NCBI RefSeq assembly: GCF_001308015.1 | Contig: NZ_LGYH01000002.1 | Coordinates: forward strand, 62,001-126,000 | Reading direction: 5' to 3' | Length of the DNA stretch: 64,000 nucleotides | Origin: Neisseria sp. 83E34 | GTDB lineage: Bacteria > Pseudomonadota > Gammaproteobacteria > Burkholderiales > Neisseriaceae | Part shown: one piece after another, positions 18,470-27,808 of the stretch | Numbering within the stretch: position 1 is the first letter of the stretch | How the letters are laid out: each line of letters begins with the position of its first letter | The notes under the pieces: generated by a model | What the model was told of the DNA's origin: nothing | What the model saw: the letters and a program-made list of their open reading frames with translations, nothing else | Database searches by the model: none | Position numbers and translations under genes: made by a program

Positions 18470-18762
18470 AAAAATATTTTTGTATGGCATTTTTCCTGTT
18501 GAGTGCGTGCCATTCACAAGAAATCAAAGTAAAAGCTTTAAGAAATGTACCCGGATATAACAGTACGGATGCTGCTTACAGTATATCTGATACGGGTGAG
18601 GTGGACTTGTCAACTGTAGATTTCATGATACCCAAAGGAAGTATCTGTTTTTTAGGTAATGAAAAATATGGAAAAACAGACCGTTTCGTAGAAATTCGTT
18701 GTGAAAACGGTTTAACAGGGCTGATTATCGAAGATGAAGCTTTTACGCCTTTGGATGAATAG
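18466..18762 (+). CDS. small lipoprotein, possible immunity partner
   Basis: 98 residues with a lipoprotein signal peptide (MKKYFCMAFFLLSAC, Cys at 15). Its ATG overlaps the TGA of the papain-like gene, a coupling common in effector/immunity pairs. The mature part contains MIPKGSICFLGNEKYGKTDR and no motif I recognise. Periplasmic immunity to the adjacent amidase-like product is inferred from position only. Confidence 0.65.
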   Translation: MKKYFCMAFFLLSACHSQEIKVKALRNVPGYNSTDAAYSISDTGEVDLSTVDFMIPKGSICFLGNEKYGKTDRFVEIRCENGLTGLIIEDEAFTPLDE

Positions 18763-18787
18763 GTAATTAAATTCAAAAATCTTAAAT

Positions 18788-18958
18788 ATGAACAAAACAC
18801 TCAAAACCATTATTTTCATCGCCGCTCTGGTGGCTGCTTTTTACGCAGGCATGAAATTTCAAGCCTATGTTTATGATGATTTATGTCTGGATTTAGGCGG
18901 CGGCAAGCAGCCCGGCGGTTATCCGATATGCGTGATTGAACACAAAACCGATCAATAA
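18788..18958 (+). CDS. small membrane-anchored hypothetical protein (56 aa)
   Basis: ATG 18788 to TAA 18956. One N-terminal hydrophobic helix (MNKTLKTIIFIAALVAAFYA) is followed by a short tail with two Cys (DLCLDLGGGKQPGGYPICVI), perhaps a disulfide. Codon use matches the surrounding cell-wall genes better than the AT-rich pair before it. The chimeric DUS hairpin follows at once. Confidence 0.6.
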   Translation: MNKTLKTIIFIAALVAAFYAGMKFQAYVYDDLCLDLGGGKQPGGYPICVIEHKTDQ

Positions 18959-18959
18959 A

Positions 18960-19011
18960 ATGCCTGTCTGAAAACAGGTTTGAGAATATTTGAAGCTTTT
19001 TCAGACGGCCT
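18960..19011 (+). terminator. chimeric hairpin: TG-DUS left arm, AG-DUS right arm
   Basis: TGCCTGTCTGAAAA (18961) faces TTTTTCAGACGGCCT ending near 19012. The shared GTCTGAAAA/TTTTCAGAC parts pair and the dialect-specific bases mismatch. It lies between the 56-residue ORF and mraY. Confidence 0.5.
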
Positions 19012-19053
19012 AATTAATATAAAAATACGACAACAAAAAAGGAAGTAAACCCC

Positions 19054-20136
19054 ATGTTTCTATGGTTAGCACACTTCAGCGACTGGATTTCCGCGCTGAA
19101 CGTTTTTCAATACACCACATTCCGCGCGGTGATGTCGGCGTTGACCGCTTTGGTCTTTTCACTCTTACTCGGCCCGTGGACCATCCGCAAGCTTACCGAG
19201 CTGAAAGTCGGCCAGGCCGTGCGCCACGACGGGCCGCAAACCCACCTGATTAAAACCGGCACGCCCACGATGGGCGGCTCGCTGATTCTTACGGCGATTA
19301 CCGTGTCTACGCTGCTGTGGGGTAATCTCGGCAACATCTATATTTGGATTCTGCTGCTGGTGTTGCTGGCTACCGGCGCGCTGGGCTTTTACGACGACTG
19401 GCGCAAGGTTGTTTATAAAGACCCGAACGGCGTGTCGGCGCGGTTCAAAATGGTGTGGCAGTCGGGCGTGGCATTGGCGGCGGGCTTGCTGCTGTTTTAT
19501 GTGGCACAGAACTCGGCCAACAATATCCTGATTGTGCCTTTCTTCAAACAAGTCGCCTTGCCGCTGGGCGTGTTCGGCTTTGTTGTGTTGGCTTATCTAA
19601 CCATTGTCGGCACTTCTAATGCCGTGAACCTCACCGACGGTTTGGACGGCTTGGCCGCCTTCCCCGTGGTGTTGGTGGCGGGTGGTTTGGCGATTTTTGC
19701 TTATGCCAGCGGCCACTCCGAATTTGCCGCCTATTTGCAGCAGCCGTATGTGGCGGGCGCGAACGAAGTGGTGATTTTCTGCGCGGCCATGTGCGGCGCG
19801 TGTTTGGGCTTTTTGTGGTTCAACGCCTACCCCGCGCAAGTGTTTATGGGCGACGTGGGCGCGCTGGCCTTGGGCGCGGCACTCGGCACCGTGGCCGTGA
19901 TTATCCGCCAAGAATTCGTGCTGGTGATTATGGGCGGCCTGTTTGTGGTGGAAGCCGTTTCCGTGATGTTGCAAGTGAGCTGGTATAAACGCACGAAAAA
20001 ACGCATTTTCCTGATGGCGCCGATTCACCACCACTACGAACAAAAAGGCTGGAAAGAAACGCAAGTAGTGGTGCGCTTTTGGATTATTACCATCGTATTG
20101 GTGCTGATCGGCTTGAGTACGCTGAAGGTGCGTTAA
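19054..20136 (+). CDS. mraY: phospho-MurNAc-pentapeptide translocase MraY
   Basis: 360 residues, ten hydrophobic segments. Signatures present: [29 protein letters not shown] (catalytic Asp), [10 protein letters not shown] and the cytoplasmic PIHHHYE. It transfers phospho-MurNAc-pentapeptide to undecaprenyl phosphate, making lipid I at the inner membrane. AG-DUS directly after the stop leads into the globin gene. Confidence 0.96.
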   Translation: MFLWLAHFSDWISALNVFQYTTFRAVMSALTALVFSLLLGPWTIRKLTELKVGQAVRHDGPQTHLIKTGTPTMGGSLILTAITVSTLLWGNLGNIYIWILLLVLLATGALGFYDDWRKVVYKDPNGVSARFKMVWQSGVALAAGLLLFYVAQNSANNILIVPFFKQVALPLGVFGFVVLAYLTIVGTSNAVNLTDGLDGLAAFPVVLVAGGLAIFAYASGHSEFAAYLQQPYVAGANEVVIFCAAMCGACLGFLWFNAYPAQVFMGDVGALALGAALGTVAVIIRQEFVLVIMGGLFVVEAVSVMLQVSWYKRTKKRIFLMAPIHHHYEQKGWKETQVVVRFWIITIVLVLIGLSTLKVR

Positions 20137-20152
20137 GGCCGTCTGAAACGAT

Positions 20153-20650
20153 ATGACACAACAAACCCTCTATAACTTACTGGGCGGCGAAGCGGGTGTG
20201 CAGGAATTGACCGACCGCTTCTACGATTTGATGGATCTGGAGCCGCAATATGCCGAACTGCGCGGACAACACGGCGAAACGCTGGATTATGCCCGCGAAC
20301 GCCTGTTCCAATTTTTAAGCGGCTGGCTCGGTGGCCCACCGCTGTATGAGCAGGCGCACGGCCATCCGCGCTTGCGCCAGCGGCATTTTCCCTTTGCCGT
20401 AAGCATGAACACGCGCAACCAATGGATCGCTTGTTTCGCCCAAGCCTTGCAGGAATTGTCGGTCAAGCCCGCATGGGCACAACCGCTGCTGCTGCGCTTG
20501 TTTGTATTGGCCGATTGGATGCGCAACCAAAACGAACCGGAACACGCGCCGCCCATGCCGCCGATGGCGGGGAATCCTGAGGATAGGCTGCCGGAGTTGG
20601 TAGCGGTGTTGAAGGCGTTTGGTGTGGCGGGTTTTTTTGAGGCCGTCTGA
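20153..20650 (+). CDS. group II truncated hemoglobin
   Basis: 165 residues. YNLLGGEAGVQELTDRFYDLM and the HPRLRQRHFPF segment (proximal His) with a later ADWM (conserved Trp of the G helix) fit TrHb2 proteins. These bind haem and handle oxygen, peroxide or nitric oxide chemistry. I believe a globin is also found in this position in other neisserial dcw clusters. Sixteen bases follow mraY, with an AG-DUS in the gap and another at the stop. Confidence 0.85.
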   Translation: MTQQTLYNLLGGEAGVQELTDRFYDLMDLEPQYAELRGQHGETLDYARERLFQFLSGWLGGPPLYEQAHGHPRLRQRHFPFAVSMNTRNQWIACFAQALQELSVKPAWAQPLLLRLFVLADWMRNQNEPEHAPPMPPMAGNPEDRLPELVAVLKAFGVAGFFEAV

Positions 20651-20679
20651 AAACGATCATGATTGATATGGAAACCGTC

Positions 20680-20782
20680 CGTCATACTCGGGCTTGACCC
20701 GAGTATCTCCCAAACGGCAGGGAGAGGTTTTTCAGACGGCCTGACAGATAACAAGATACTCGGGTCAAGCCCGAGTATGACG
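20680..20782. repeat. short inverted-repeat element, copy 2, carrying an AG-DUS
   Basis: Arms 20680-20707 and 20755-20782 are inverted copies of the same 28-base unit seen at 815-891 (CGTCATACTCGGG...). The spacer holds TTCAGACGGCCT (20731). With 20642 the AG-DUS pair may terminate the globin gene. Confidence 0.75.
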
Positions 20783-20802
20783 AACACATTCAGAGTAATA
20801 AA

Positions 20803-22140
20803 ATGAACTGGCAAAACAAAAAAATCCTAGTCGCCGGCTTGGGCGGCACGGGTGTTTCGATGATTGCGTTTTTGCAGCAGCAGGGTGCGCAGGTGGCGGC
20901 TTATGATGCCTGTCTGAAAACTGAACGTGAGGCGGAATTAAAGCAGCGGTTTAACGGCTTAAGCTGCTATACAGGCTGTCTGAAAGATGCTTTGGCGCAC
21001 GGCTTCGATATCCTCGCCCTCAGCCCCGGCATCAGCGAGCGCACGCCTGAAATCGAGGCATTCAAGCAAAGCGGTGGCGTGGTGTTGGGCGACGTGGAAA
21101 TTTTGGCGCACGAGTTGAAAGGCAAAAGCGACAAAATCATCGCCATCACCGGCAGCAACGGCAAAACCACCGTGACCAGTTTGGTCGGCTATCTGTGCGA
21201 AAAATGCGGACTGGACACCGTGGTAGCGGGCAATATCGGCACACCCGTGCTGGAAGCCTATATGCAGCGCGGCGGCAAAGCGGCGGACGTATGGGTGCTC
21301 GAGTTATCCAGTTTCCAACTTGAAAACACCGACCATCTTGCCGCCGATGCTGCGGTGGTGCTGAATATTTCCGAAGACCATCTCGACCGCTACGACGATC
21401 TGCTCGACTACGCCCATGCCAAAGACAAAATTTTCCGCGGCAGCGGCGTGCAGGTGCTCAATGCAGATGATGTGATGTGCCGCGCCATGAAACGCCCGAA
21501 CCGCGACATCAAATGGTTTTCTTTGGAAGGGCAGGCCGATTATTGGGCAGATGTTCAAGCAGGCCGTCTGAAAGCCGGCGCGGACGATTTGTTGGACACC
21601 GCCGCCATTCCCCTGCAAGGTTTGCACAACGCGGCGAACGTGTTGGCGGCTTTGGCTTTGTGCGAAGCCGTCGGCCTGCCGCGAGCCGAATTGCTGCAAC
21701 ATATTCAAACCTTTAAAGGCTTGCCGCACCGCGTAGAAAAAGTCGGCGAGAAAAACGGCATCACGTTTATCGACGACAGCAAAGGTACCAATGTCGGCGC
21801 CACCGCGGCCGCGATTGCCGGTTTGCAAAACCCGTTGGTGTTGATTGCGGGCGGGCAGGGAAAAGGGCAGGACTTCACGCCCCTGCGCGCCGCGCTGCAC
21901 AACAAAGCCCGCGCCGTGCTGCTGATCGGTGTGGATGCGCCGCTTATCCGCCGCGATTTGACCGGCTGCGGCGTGGATTTGATTGACTGCGCAACGTTGG
22001 AAGAAGCGGTTCAGACGGCCTACAAGCTGGCGCAAAGCGGCGATATCGTTTTGCTCAGCCCGGCTTGCGCGAGCTTTGATATGTTCAAAGGCTATGCCCA
22101 TCGGGCGCAGGTGTTTGTCGAGGCGTTTGAGGCGTTGTAA
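20803..22140 (+). CDS. murD: UDP-MurNAc-L-Ala:D-Glu ligase MurD
   Basis: 445 residues. N-terminal [11 protein letters not shown] binds UDP, P-loop TGSNGKT is at 116-122, LELSSFQLE and HRVEKV are conserved, and the C-terminal [19 protein letters not shown]-like motif closes the active site. It adds D-Glu to UDP-MurNAc-L-Ala. The gene mixes DUS dialects: TG-type at 20907 near the start, AG-type at 21563 and 22010, which marks the right end of the enclave. Confidence 0.95.
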   Translation: MNWQNKKILVAGLGGTGVSMIAFLQQQGAQVAAYDACLKTEREAELKQRFNGLSCYTGCLKDALAHGFDILALSPGISERTPEIEAFKQSGGVVLGDVEILAHELKGKSDKIIAITGSNGKTTVTSLVGYLCEKCGLDTVVAGNIGTPVLEAYMQRGGKAADVWVLELSSFQLENTDHLAADAAVVLNISEDHLDRYDDLLDYAHAKDKIFRGSGVQVLNADDVMCRAMKRPNRDIKWFSLEGQADYWADVQAGRLKAGADDLLDTAAIPLQGLHNAANVLAALALCEAVGLPRAELLQHIQTFKGLPHRVEKVGEKNGITFIDDSKGTNVGATAAAIAGLQNPLVLIAGGQGKGQDFTPLRAALHNKARAVLLIGVDAPLIRRDLTGCGVDLIDCATLEEAVQTAYKLAQSGDIVLLSPACASFDMFKGYAHRAQVFVEAFEAL

Positions 22141-22270
22141 GGGTTTTCAGACAGGCCTTTTACAAAAGAAACTAAAACAAAGAAGCACCGGTTGGACGGG
22201 AAAGCAGACAAAGTGCGTGTCATGACATGCCCTCGGTGAATCCGATGTTTGCAGGGGATGGGAAAATTGA

Positions 22271-22705
22271 ATGAACATTGTGAATCATCAGCCCGAAGAA
22301 TCGGCCAAACCATTGGAAGAGCGGGATTATTTGCCTTTGCTACTGCTTATGAGCCTTTTCGGCGGCCCTTTGGGAATGGTGGTAGTGTTCATCACCAGAT
22401 TGTTTTATCACGAGCTTTTGCCCGGCAATTTATATTTTCAAGATTTAGGCATCTTTATGCTGGCAAGCTGGTTGGTTAGTGCTTTGCCGGCCATGATGAC
22501 AGGTTTTGCCGTGATGGGTCTGAGATTGTTCAGAAGCATTTGGGGCAGCGCCGTTATGACTGTGCTGGGCATGCTGTTTGCCGGCGTGTTTGGTATTTGC
22601 CTGGGTACTGCTTCTTTGTTATTTGTTGTGGCCGGCGGCGGCTCGGCGCTTATTTGTTCTGCATTGCTGCCTAAAAGAAAATCATCTGAGAAAGCTTTGG
22701 CATAG
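22271..22705 (+). CDS. hypothetical inner-membrane protein (144 aa)
   Basis: Three or four hydrophobic helices (about 22-45, 55-80, 90-125) after a polar N-terminus (MNIVNHQPEESAKPLEERD). No known motif. It lies between murD and ftsW but is set off by 130 bases on one side and a DUS terminator on the other, so it may be transcribed separately. Confidence 0.65.
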   Translation: MNIVNHQPEESAKPLEERDYLPLLLLMSLFGGPLGMVVVFITRLFYHELLPGNLYFQDLGIFMLASWLVSALPAMMTGFAVMGLRLFRSIWGSAVMTVLGMLFAGVFGICLGTASLLFVVAGGGSALICSALLPKRKSSEKALA

Positions 22706-22710
22706 TTTAT

Positions 22711-22787
22711 ATGCCTGTCTGAAACTCTTCGATGGTGAAAAACTCTTTAAGTAGTGAAATAACGACAGCAGTTTTTCAGACAGGCAT
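22711..22787 (+). terminator. spaced inverted TG-DUS pair
   Basis: ATGCCTGTCTGAAA at 22711 and its inverse ending 22787 follow the membrane protein gene. A third DUS lies at 22806, before ftsW. Confidence 0.55.
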
Positions 22788-22851
22788 TGAGTATCTAACC
22801 TTGCCAATGCCTGTCTGAACACCGATTATTCAAATTAGATTAAGTTGTATC

Positions 22852-24012
22852 ATGATTACCGAATCCAAACTTCTCGACCGAAAAATCCTCAGAAAAGGCT
22901 ACCGCTACGACCAAAATTTAATTTGGGTGGTGGTGCTGATGACGGCGTTCAGCATGATGATGATTTATTCGGCATCCATTGCGTACGCCGGACACGACGG
23001 CGGCAGCCAGTGGCATTATTTAACGCGCCAGATGATTTTTGTCGGCATAGGTGCTGCTTCGGCGTGGATTACTGCCACTCAAGTGCCTATGCGGGTGTGG
23101 AAAAAGGCTACGCCTGTGTTGCTGATAATTAGCTTGGTGTTGCTAATAGTGGTGCTGTTTGGGCGGGAGATTAACGGCGCCAAGCGCTGGATTGCTCTGG
23201 GGCCGTTTAATATACAACCTTCGGAAGTGTTCAAGCTCACCACCATTCTTTATTTGGCAAGCTTCTTCACGCGGCGCTCCGAGATTTTGCGCGATTTGAA
23301 AAAAGTGTGGTATGTGGGGCTGCCGGTGGTAATCGGCTTGTTTTTGCTGATGATGGAGCCGGATTTCGGTTCGACGGTAGTGGCTTCGGCGATTTTTCTC
23401 GGTTTGGTTTACTTGGCGGGCCTGCCGCTCAAATGGTTTGGTATTATTGTGTCGGTAAGCGTGATGGGAATGGGCACATTGATTGTGATTGCGCCTTACC
23501 GTATGGCGAGGATCACCTCGTTTCTCGACCCGTTTGAAGACCCGATGGGCAAAGGTTATCAGCTTGCCCATGCTTTGATGGCGATTGCACGCGGCGAATG
23601 GTTCGGCGTGGGGTTGGGGGCGAGTTTGGAAAAACGCTTTTACCTGCCCGAAGCGCACACCGACTTTATTCTGGCGGTAATAGCTGAAGAATTTGGCTTT
23701 TTCGGAATGCTGGCGTTGATTTGCTGCTATGCGTGGCTGGTGTTGCGCGCGTTTTCCATCGGCAAACAGGCGCGGGATTTGGAGCTTTATTTCAGCGCAT
23801 TCGTTGCCAAAGGCATCGGAATTTGGCTCGGTATTCAAAGTTTTTTCAATATCGGCGTGAATATCGGCCTGTTACCCACCAAAGGGTTGACGCTGCCGCT
23901 GATGTCATACGGCGGCTCGGCGGTCATTGTGATGCTGGTGTGCATGGCGCTCTTGGTGCGGGTAGACTTTGAAAACCGCCAGAAAATGCGCGGCTATAAA
24001 ATTGAAGGATAA
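22852..24012 (+). CDS. ftsW: SEDS peptidoglycan polymerase FtsW
   Basis: 386 residues, ten membrane helices. GREINGAKRWI, LMMEPDFGSTVV, and LPEAHTDFILAVIAEEFGF are SEDS signatures. It polymerises lipid II at the septum together with PBP2 (penA). The start MITESKLLDRKILRKGYRY gives a cytoplasmic tail. Four bases before murG imply co-translation. Confidence 0.95.
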   Translation: MITESKLLDRKILRKGYRYDQNLIWVVVLMTAFSMMMIYSASIAYAGHDGGSQWHYLTRQMIFVGIGAASAWITATQVPMRVWKKATPVLLIISLVLLIVVLFGREINGAKRWIALGPFNIQPSEVFKLTTILYLASFFTRRSEILRDLKKVWYVGLPVVIGLFLLMMEPDFGSTVVASAIFLGLVYLAGLPLKWFGIIVSVSVMGMGTLIVIAPYRMARITSFLDPFEDPMGKGYQLAHALMAIARGEWFGVGLGASLEKRFYLPEAHTDFILAVIAEEFGFFGMLALICCYAWLVLRAFSIGKQARDLELYFSAFVAKGIGIWLGIQSFFNIGVNIGLLPTKGLTLPLMSYGGSAVIVMLVCMALLVRVDFENRQKMRGYKIEG

Positions 24013-24015
24013 AAC

Positions 24016-25083
24016 ATGAGCGGTAAAACTTTTCTTGTGATGGCAGGCGGCACGGGCGGACACATTTTCCCCGCGTTGGCGGTAGCGCAGGCTTTGCAAA
24101 AGCGCGGGCACAAAGTGGTGTGGCTGGGGAGCGAAGACGCAATGGAAACGCGCATCGTGCCGCAGCATAATATTCCTTTGGAAACACTGGCGATTAAGGG
24201 CGTGCGCGGTAACGGCTTCAAGCGTAAGCTGATGTTGCCCCTTACCTTGATGAAAACCGTTTCCGCAGCGAAGGAAATTATCCGAAAACACAATATCGCC
24301 TGTGCCATCGGCTTCGGCGGCTTTGTGACGTTTCCCGGCGGAGTGGCGGCCAAATTAGCCGGCGTGCCGTTGGTGATACACGAGCAAAATGCCGTGGCGG
24401 GTTTGTCGAATAAGATGCTTTCCCGCTGGGCGCGCCGTGTGCTGTATGCGTTTCCCAAAGCATTTGACGCACCCGACGGCTTGGTCGGTAACCCCGTGCG
24501 TGCCGAAATTTCCGGCATGCCTGAGCCGGAGGCGCGTTTTGCCAAGCGCGATTGCCGATTGAAAGTATTGGTGGTGGGGGGCAGCTTGGGTGCGCAAGTA
24601 TTAAACGAAACCGTGCCTGCCGCATTGGGTATGCTTCCGCCGGAAAAACGGCCGATTGTGTACCATCAGTCGGGGCGCGGCAAACTGGAGGCTTTGCAGG
24701 CGGCATATGCCAAACATGGTGCTGAAGCCGAGTGCAGGGAATTTATCAATGACATGGTAAAAGTATATAGCCATGCCGATGTGGTCATTTGCCGTGCCGG
24801 CGCGCTGACGATTGCGGAGCTGACCGCTGCGGGCGTGGGTGCTTTGCTGGTGCCTTATCCTTATGCGGTTGACGATCACCAAACCGCCAATGCCCGCTTT
24901 ATGGTGAAAGCCGATGCCGGCCTGCTGCTGCCGCAAAACGAGCTCACGGCAGACAAACTTGCCACTATTCTCGGCGGCCTCACGCGCGAACAGTGCCTGA
25001 CTTGGGCAAAGAACGCGCGCACGCTGGCCATGCCGCATAGTGCGGATGATGTGGCGGATATTGCGGTGCACGTCGCCAATTAG
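24016..25083 (+). CDS. murG: lipid II synthase (GlcNAc transferase) MurG
   Basis: 355 residues. N-terminal MAGGTGGHIFPALAVA contacts lipid I phosphate, GFGGFVTFPGGVAAKL and HEQNAVAG follow, and the C-terminal VVGGSLGAQVLNE and PYPYAVDDHQTANA bind UDP-GlcNAc. It makes lipid II. It is the last gene of the cluster here; murC, ddl, ftsQ, ftsA and ftsZ, which follow in many Neisseria, are absent and a convergent gene lies beyond. Confidence 0.95.
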   Translation: MSGKTFLVMAGGTGGHIFPALAVAQALQKRGHKVVWLGSEDAMETRIVPQHNIPLETLAIKGVRGNGFKRKLMLPLTLMKTVSAAKEIIRKHNIACAIGFGGFVTFPGGVAAKLAGVPLVIHEQNAVAGLSNKMLSRWARRVLYAFPKAFDAPDGLVGNPVRAEISGMPEPEARFAKRDCRLKVLVVGGSLGAQVLNETVPAALGMLPPEKRPIVYHQSGRGKLEALQAAYAKHGAEAECREFINDMVKVYSHADVVICRAGALTIAELTAAGVGALLVPYPYAVDDHQTANARFMVKADAGLLLPQNELTADKLATILGGLTREQCLTWAKNARTLAMPHSADDVADIAVHVAN

Positions 25084-25182
25084 TGGATTGATTCCCCATG
25101 CTAAAGGTATATAGAGAATCAGCTTAGAAATAATATGACGGTGTGTTATTAAATAAGTAGTTTGGCTGTCGTCATACAAAAA

Positions 25183-25225
25183 ATGCCTGTCTGAAAACCC
25201 GCGTTGTTTGTTTTCAGACAGGCAT
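25183..25225. terminator. inverted TG-DUS pair, bidirectional
   Basis: ATGCCTGTCTGAAAA and its inverse lie between the convergent murG and NspA-like genes. Confidence 0.75.
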
Positions 25226-25241
25226 TTTGATTAAAGGCAGT

Positions 25242-25802
25242 TTAGAATTTATAACGCAAACCGGCGCTCACTTCATGTGCATTGAAATCAGCAGCCAAGC
25301 GGTTGAAGCGGTAGCCTACATCGAGCGTTAGGTTCTCATTAAATTGATAAGCGCCGCCGGCTAAAAAGCCCGAGCCGAATTTGGTTTCATCAGAGGCAGC
25401 ACGGTCTCCTGCACGGGAAGCGTCCATTTTGATGTTGTTCATTGCCAGGCGCGAACCCATATAAAGCTCGAAATTGTCTGAAACGGGCATGTCGTAAACT
25501 ACGGAGATGCCGGCGCTTTTGGCTTTCACTTCGGCGTTCAAGCCATTTTGATGGTGGGCGCTCATGTTTTGGTAGTGGGTGTAATCGGCGGCAACACGGA
25601 TGGTGCCGAAGTCATAACCGGCGCCGATACGCGGTGTGAAGCCGGTTTTTTTGAATTCCAACACTTTGGCATCGGCTTTAACGCGTGAAACGCCCAAATC
25701 GCCTTGTATATAAAAGCCTTTGTCTCCGGCAGCCAAGGCCGGGGCGGAAACGGCGGTTAATGCGGCGAGCAGCAAAGCGGTTTTGCGGTAAGTATGTTTC
25801 AT
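25242..25802 (-). CDS. NspA/Opa-like outer membrane beta-barrel protein
   Basis: 186 residues. A signal peptide (cleavage after ALAAG or APALA, about residue 25) is followed by alternating amphipathic strands such as GFYIQGDLGVSRV, TPRIGAGYDFGTIRVAADYTHY and LTLDVGYRFNRL, ending in the outer-membrane C-terminal signature AGLRYKF. The length fits an eight-stranded barrel. NspA and Opa proteins are neisserial surface proteins; binding partner here unknown. The 344 bases beyond its start hold a TATAAT-like -10 on the reverse strand near 25898, an AT-rich tract, and a DUS terminator, but no gene. Confidence 0.85.
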   Translation of the reverse strand: MKHTYRKTALLLAALTAVSAPALAAGDKGFYIQGDLGVSRVKADAKVLEFKKTGFTPRIGAGYDFGTIRVAADYTHYQNMSAHHQNGLNAEVKAKSAGISVVYDMPVSDNFELYMGSRLAMNNIKMDASRAGDRAASDETKFGSGFLAGGAYQFNENLTLDVGYRFNRLAADFNAHEVSAGLRYKF

Positions 25803-26111
25803 GATGTTTTCCTTGTAACGTAGTGTGTTGCGGAATGAGTGAAAGCGGCGATAGGCTGTTAAACCGAGCCTTTCAGCCGTGAAATTTATGAGGAATCAAT
25901 TATAAGGAAATGGCACAAGAGAAAAAGCTTGGCGGGGCTGCGCTTTGGTTAAAGTAAGGTAAAGGTGGATGATTATTGCTATTTGAAATTATTTTAAATG
26001 ATTTTATTTTTTAGTTTATTGAATTAAAAGAAAAAAATAAAACAGGGTGGAAAATCGCAAGATGAGCGATGAAGAATGCATGATGTGGTAAAGGCGATAC
26101 AGGTTGAAGCA

Positions 26112-26142
26112 ATGCCTGTCTGAAAATGGTTCAGACAGGCAT
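26112..26142 (-). terminator. inverted TG-DUS pair after murJ
   Basis: ATGCCTGTCTGAAAA and its inverse with a very short loop. It lies four bases past the stop of murJ. Confidence 0.7.
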
Positions 26143-26146
26143 TTTA

Positions 26147-27688
26147 TTATTGCAATTCGGAGCGTTTGAAATCTCGCGGTCGGAAGCCCAATATACCTAA
26201 AGTTGAGAAATAAAGCACTACACCCAGCACAATCAAGCCGAGAAGCTGTAAGGCTTTGCGCCCGCTACCGGCGTTAACCCAATCCATAGGCAGATAATTC
26301 AGTGCGGCCCATAAGCCGCCGCCCATTACCAGTAAAGCGGTTGCCAGCTTTAATAGAAACGATGCCCAGCCTTTGGCGGGTTGGTAAATATCTTTAACGC
26401 GTAGCAGCACAAACAGCAAACCCGCGTTCAAACAGGCGCCCAAGCCTACGGCAAGCGAAAGACCGACGTGTTGCAACGGGCCGACGAAAGCCAAGTTCAT
26501 CAATTGGGTAACAACCAGTGTGAAAAGAGCGATTTTTACCGGTGTTTTGATGTTTTGTTGGGCATAGAATGCCGGCGCCAACACTTTTACCATAATCTGG
26601 CCGACCACGCAGAATGAGTAGGCCATTAAGGCTTTTTGGGTCATGGTTACGTCGTAAACCGTAAAGCCTTTGCTCATGAAGAGCGTGGAAATCAGCGGGA
26701 AAGCCAACACGGTTAAAGCCACGGCGGCCGGCGCGGAAAGCAGGAAACACAGGCGCAAACCCCAGTCGAGCAGCTTGGAAAACTCTTTCGGATTGCGTCC
26801 GCCGGCGTGTTTTGAGAGTGTGGGCAGCAGAATGGTACCCAAAGCTACGCCGAGCACGCCGGTGGGTAGTTCGGTTAAGCGGTCGGCATAATACATCCAA
26901 GTTACGCTGCCGGTTTGCAGAAAAGAAGCAAAAATAGTGCTGATAATCAAGGAAATCTGGGTAACACTGGCAGCGAAAATGGCCGGCCCCATTTTGGTGA
27001 TCACGCGAATAACGGCGGCATTTTTGAAATCGAGCTTGGGTATTTTCAAAAAGCCTTGCTTGGCCAGCCAAGGCAGCTGGAAACCCAATTGCAGCAGGCC
27101 GCCTACAAACACTGCCCATGCCAAAGCCATAATCGGCGGGTCGAAATAGGGCACGAAAAACAGCGAGAACACAATAAACGAGATATTCAGCAGCGTGGGT
27201 GTAAACGCAGGAATGCTGAATTTATGGTAGGTGTTTAGAATCGAACCGACAAAAGAAGAGAGGGAAATAAACAGAATGTAAGGCGCCATCACGCGCAAAA
27301 GGTCTGAGGCCAGCATGGCTTTTTCCGGCGTTTTGGCAAAGCCGGTGGCCGTGGCATAAATAATCCACGGAGCGGCCAACACGCCGATGGCGGTAACGAT
27401 GGTCAGCGCAAAAGTGAGCATCCCGGCGACGTGCTGCACGAAATCACGGGTTGCTTCGGGCGAGCGGGTTTGCTTGTATTCGGCCAAAATCGGCACAAAA
27501 GCCTGTGAGAATGCGCCTTCTGCAAAAATACGACGCAACATATTGGGCAGTTTGAACGCCACAAAAAAAGCATCGGTAGCGGCCGAAGCGCCGAAAACCC
27601 GTGCAATAATCATATCGCGTATAAAGCCGAGTATGCGCGATACCATGGTTAGGCTGCTGACTTTGGCCAGCGCGTTGAGTAAGTTCAT
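26147..27688 (-). CDS. murJ: lipid II flippase MurJ
   Basis: 513 residues with about 14 membrane helices. The N-terminal [22 protein letters not shown] and [26 protein letters not shown] are the MurJ/MviN signature, with [15 protein letters not shown] next. It moves lipid II across the inner membrane. It completes the cell-wall pathway of the window (murE to murG plus flippase). Confidence 0.95.
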   Translation of the reverse strand: MNLLNALAKVSSLTMVSRILGFIRDMIIARVFGASAATDAFFVAFKLPNMLRRIFAEGAFSQAFVPILAEYKQTRSPEATRDFVQHVAGMLTFALTIVTAIGVLAAPWIIYATATGFAKTPEKAMLASDLLRVMAPYILFISLSSFVGSILNTYHKFSIPAFTPTLLNISFIVFSLFFVPYFDPPIMALAWAVFVGGLLQLGFQLPWLAKQGFLKIPKLDFKNAAVIRVITKMGPAIFAASVTQISLIISTIFASFLQTGSVTWMYYADRLTELPTGVLGVALGTILLPTLSKHAGGRNPKEFSKLLDWGLRLCFLLSAPAAVALTVLAFPLISTLFMSKGFTVYDVTMTQKALMAYSFCVVGQIMVKVLAPAFYAQQNIKTPVKIALFTLVVTQLMNLAFVGPLQHVGLSLAVGLGACLNAGLLFVLLRVKDIYQPAKGWASFLLKLATALLVMGGGLWAALNYLPMDWVNAGSGRKALQLLGLIVLGVVLYFSTLGILGFRPRDFKRSELQ

Positions 27689-27739
27689 GATGTTGTGAAA
27701 ATCAGGTTAACCAAATTATGACTGGTTGATTGTTTATCA

Positions 27740-27782
27740 ATGCCTGTCTGAAAACGAGCAACGCAGGTTTTCAGACAGGCAT
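27740..27782 (-). terminator. inverted TG-DUS pair after amgK
   Basis: ATGCCTGTCTGAAAA and inverse, downstream of the reverse-strand kinase gene ending at 27809. Confidence 0.7.
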
Positions 27783-27808
27783 TTGCTGTGTAAGACAGAT
27801 GGGCAGGC

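Larger units (their letters stand above)
12536..22019. other. AG-DUS dialect enclave within the dcw cluster
   Basis: All intact copies of the core GCCGTCTGAA I found lie in this interval: 12536, 12817, 12973, 13064, 13730, 13777, 14897, 15452, 17250, 17523, 17558, 19000, 20138, 20642, 20731, 21563 and 22010 (either strand). Outside it the window uses TGCCTGTCTGAA. A few TG-type copies occur inside (13761, 18960, 20907). The interval runs from murE to murD and contains all the accessory genes of the cluster. The direct observation is the dialect change; import by transformation is inferred. Confidence 0.8.
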
